Shown: positions 63,124 through 64,000 of the stretch, one piece after another
Layout: each line of letters starts with the position of its first letter
How positions within the stretch are numbered: the stretch's first letter is position 1
Assembly: GCF_028010285.1 (NCBI RefSeq)
Contig: NZ_CP116304.1
Location: 4,976,501-5,040,500 of the forward strand
Reading direction: 5' to 3'
DNA length: 64,000 nucleotides
Source of the DNA: Pseudomonas sp. Q1-7
GTDB lineage: Bacteria; Pseudomonadota; Gammaproteobacteria; Pseudomonadales; Pseudomonadaceae
Program-made: the position numbers and the translations under genes
Notes under the pieces: generated by a model
What the model saw: only the letters and a program-made list of their open reading frames with translations
The model's database searches: none
Told to the model about the DNA's origin: nothing

Positions 63124-63792
63124 ATGACCTCACTGGTGCCCGCCCACAGCCCGACCCCTTCGGCAAAACCCGCCGGCCGCATCCGACAGAAAAACGAAGA
63201 GCTGATACTCGCCGCCGCCGAAGAGGAGTTCGCCCGCCACGGCTTCAAGGGCACCAGCATGAACACCATCGCCGTGCGCGCCGGGTTGCCCAAGGCCAAC
63301 CTGCACTACTACTTCAGCAACAAGCTGGGGCTGTACATCGCGGTGCTGAGCAATCACCTGGAACTCTGGGACAGCACCTTCAACACCCTCACCGCCGAGG
63401 ACGACCCGGCCGAAGCCCTGGCCCGCTATATCCGCGCCAAGATGGAGTTCTCCCGTCGCCAGCCGCTGGCCTCGAAGATCTTCGCCATGGAGGTGATCAG
63501 CGGCGGCGGTTGCCTGGAGGCCCACTTCGATCAGGACTACCGCACCTGGTTCAAGGGCCGCGCAGCGGTGTTCGAAGCCTGGATCGCCGCCGGCAAGATG
63601 GACCCGGTGGACCCGGTGAACCTGATTTTCCTGCTCTGGGGCAGCACCCAGCACTACGCCGACTTCAACACCCAGATCTGCCGCGTCACCGGCCGCAAGC
63701 GCCTGACCAAGGACGATTTCGAAGCGGCCACGCAGAACCTCATCCAGATCATTCTCAAGGGCTGCGGCCTGACGCCGCCCGCGACCGCCTGA
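63124..63792 (+). CDS. TetR-family regulator (RutR-like)
   Basis: This 222-residue protein has a TetR HTH (ILAAAEEEFARHGFKGTSMNTIAVRAGLPKANLHYYFSNK shortened here to its key pattern: FxxxGFxGTSMxxIAxxAG, YYFxNK). The C-terminal part (FAMEVISGG, LWGSTQHYADFNTQI) is like that of RutR-type regulators of pyrimidine or amine catabolism. Overlaps the YigZ-like gene start by one base (TGATG). Confidence 0.88.
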   Translation: MTSLVPAHSPTPSAKPAGRIRQKNEELILAAAEEEFARHGFKGTSMNTIAVRAGLPKANLHYYFSNKLGLYIAVLSNHLELWDSTFNTLTAEDDPAEALARYIRAKMEFSRRQPLASKIFAMEVISGGGCLEAHFDQDYRTWFKGRAAVFEAWIAAGKMDPVDPVNLIFLLWGSTQHYADFNTQICRVTGRKRLTKDDFEAATQNLIQIILKGCGLTPPATA

Positions 63793-64000
63793 TGCCTTAC
63801 ACCCTGTCCGCTCCCGCCGAATACCGCGAGGAGATCAAGAAGAGCCGCTTCATCGCCCACGCCGCGCCCGTGGCCAGCGCCGAGGAGGCCCAGGCCTTCA
63901 TCGCCCGCCTGTCCGAACCCGGCGCGTCCCACAACTGCTGGGCCTGGAAGCTGGGCAACCAGTACCGGTTCAATGACGACGGCGAGCCCGGCGGCACCGC
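63792..64000 (+). CDS. YigZ/IMPACT-family protein, N-terminal part
   Basis: The first 69 codons are in the window: MPYTLSAPAEYREEIKKSRF followed by NCWAWKLGNQYRFNDDGEPGGTA, the diagnostic YigZ (UPF0029) pattern with SRFI and DDGEPGGTA. The gene runs past the window end. It is coupled to the TetR gene. Family function is unclear. Confidence 0.88.
   Translation, partial: MPYTLSAPAEYREEIKKSRFIAHAAPVASAEEAQAFIARLSEPGASHNCWAWKLGNQYRFNDDGEPGGT

Overview
The window looks like a piece of a high-GC Pseudomonas chromosome. It carries pobA/pobR, an NtrC-type two-component pair, Old Yellow Enzyme and Sco proteins typical of Pseudomonadaceae. The left half is accessory DNA and the right half is a coherent, apparently vertically kept chromosomal block. 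Calls rest on reading motifs and gene order only; no database search was possible.

Region 1 (1-22,520) is an integrative element or a stack of them. It holds the 3' part of a tyrosine recombinase gene. Next comes a complete four-gene type II CBASS operon on the minus strand: patatin phospholipase CapV, a DncV-like CD-NTase, the E1/E2 protein Cap2 and the JAB peptidase Cap3. A set of ICE housekeeping genes follows: a DUF932 protein, a YqaJ-type exonuclease, a Gp3/RDF-like protein and RadC. After it lies a minus-strand defence block: an MmeI-like adenine methyltransferase, a 29-codon RhuM-like remnant, an SF2 helicase, a GIY-YIG protein and a NERD nuclease. The region ends with replication/regulation genes of islands: YagK/YfjJ (inovirus Gp2-like), AlpA, a large unknown protein and a MatP-like protein.

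Region 2 (22,590-30,050) is a smaller nested island with degraded ends. Similar att-like/terminator modules sit at 22,681 and 29,671. Inside are an integrase remnant, a phage excisionase/repressor switch with palindromic operators, a 1203-residue SIR2-STAND (Avs5-like) defence protein, and two membrane proteins, one resembling putative abortive-infection proteins and one ending in a hexanucleotide repeat.

Region 3 (30,060-37,700) carries catabolic and redox genes: LysR/quinone oxidoreductase/quinol monooxygenase, a scarred stretch with a LysR pseudogene and an integrase-tail remnant, an Old Yellow Enzyme, an HSL-type esterase, and pobA with its regulator pobR.

Region 4 (38,350-62,770) is the most interesting part. 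A histidine kinase/NtrC-type regulator pair lies next to three transcription units, each with a clear sigma-54 promoter (GG-N10-GC) and, 55-130 bp upstream, one or more copies of an inverted repeat of the form WTCCCC-N6-GGGGRW. Unit 1 encodes two paralogous secreted proteins, curli subunits CsgB and a very large CsgA, and a CsgH-like chaperone. Unit 2 is one tightly overlapping operon joining a type II secretion/MSHA-like machine (ATPase, PilM-, PilN-, PilO- and PilP-like proteins, secretin, three pseudopilins) to csgE-csgF-csgG. Unit 3 encodes a beta-propeller protein, two Sco proteins, a cytochrome c/periplasmic-binding fusion and a SurA-N-like protein. I infer a single regulon that makes and exports an amyloid-based surface structure, with a linked periplasmic redox/copper module. 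The window ends with a TetR regulator and the start of a YigZ-family gene.
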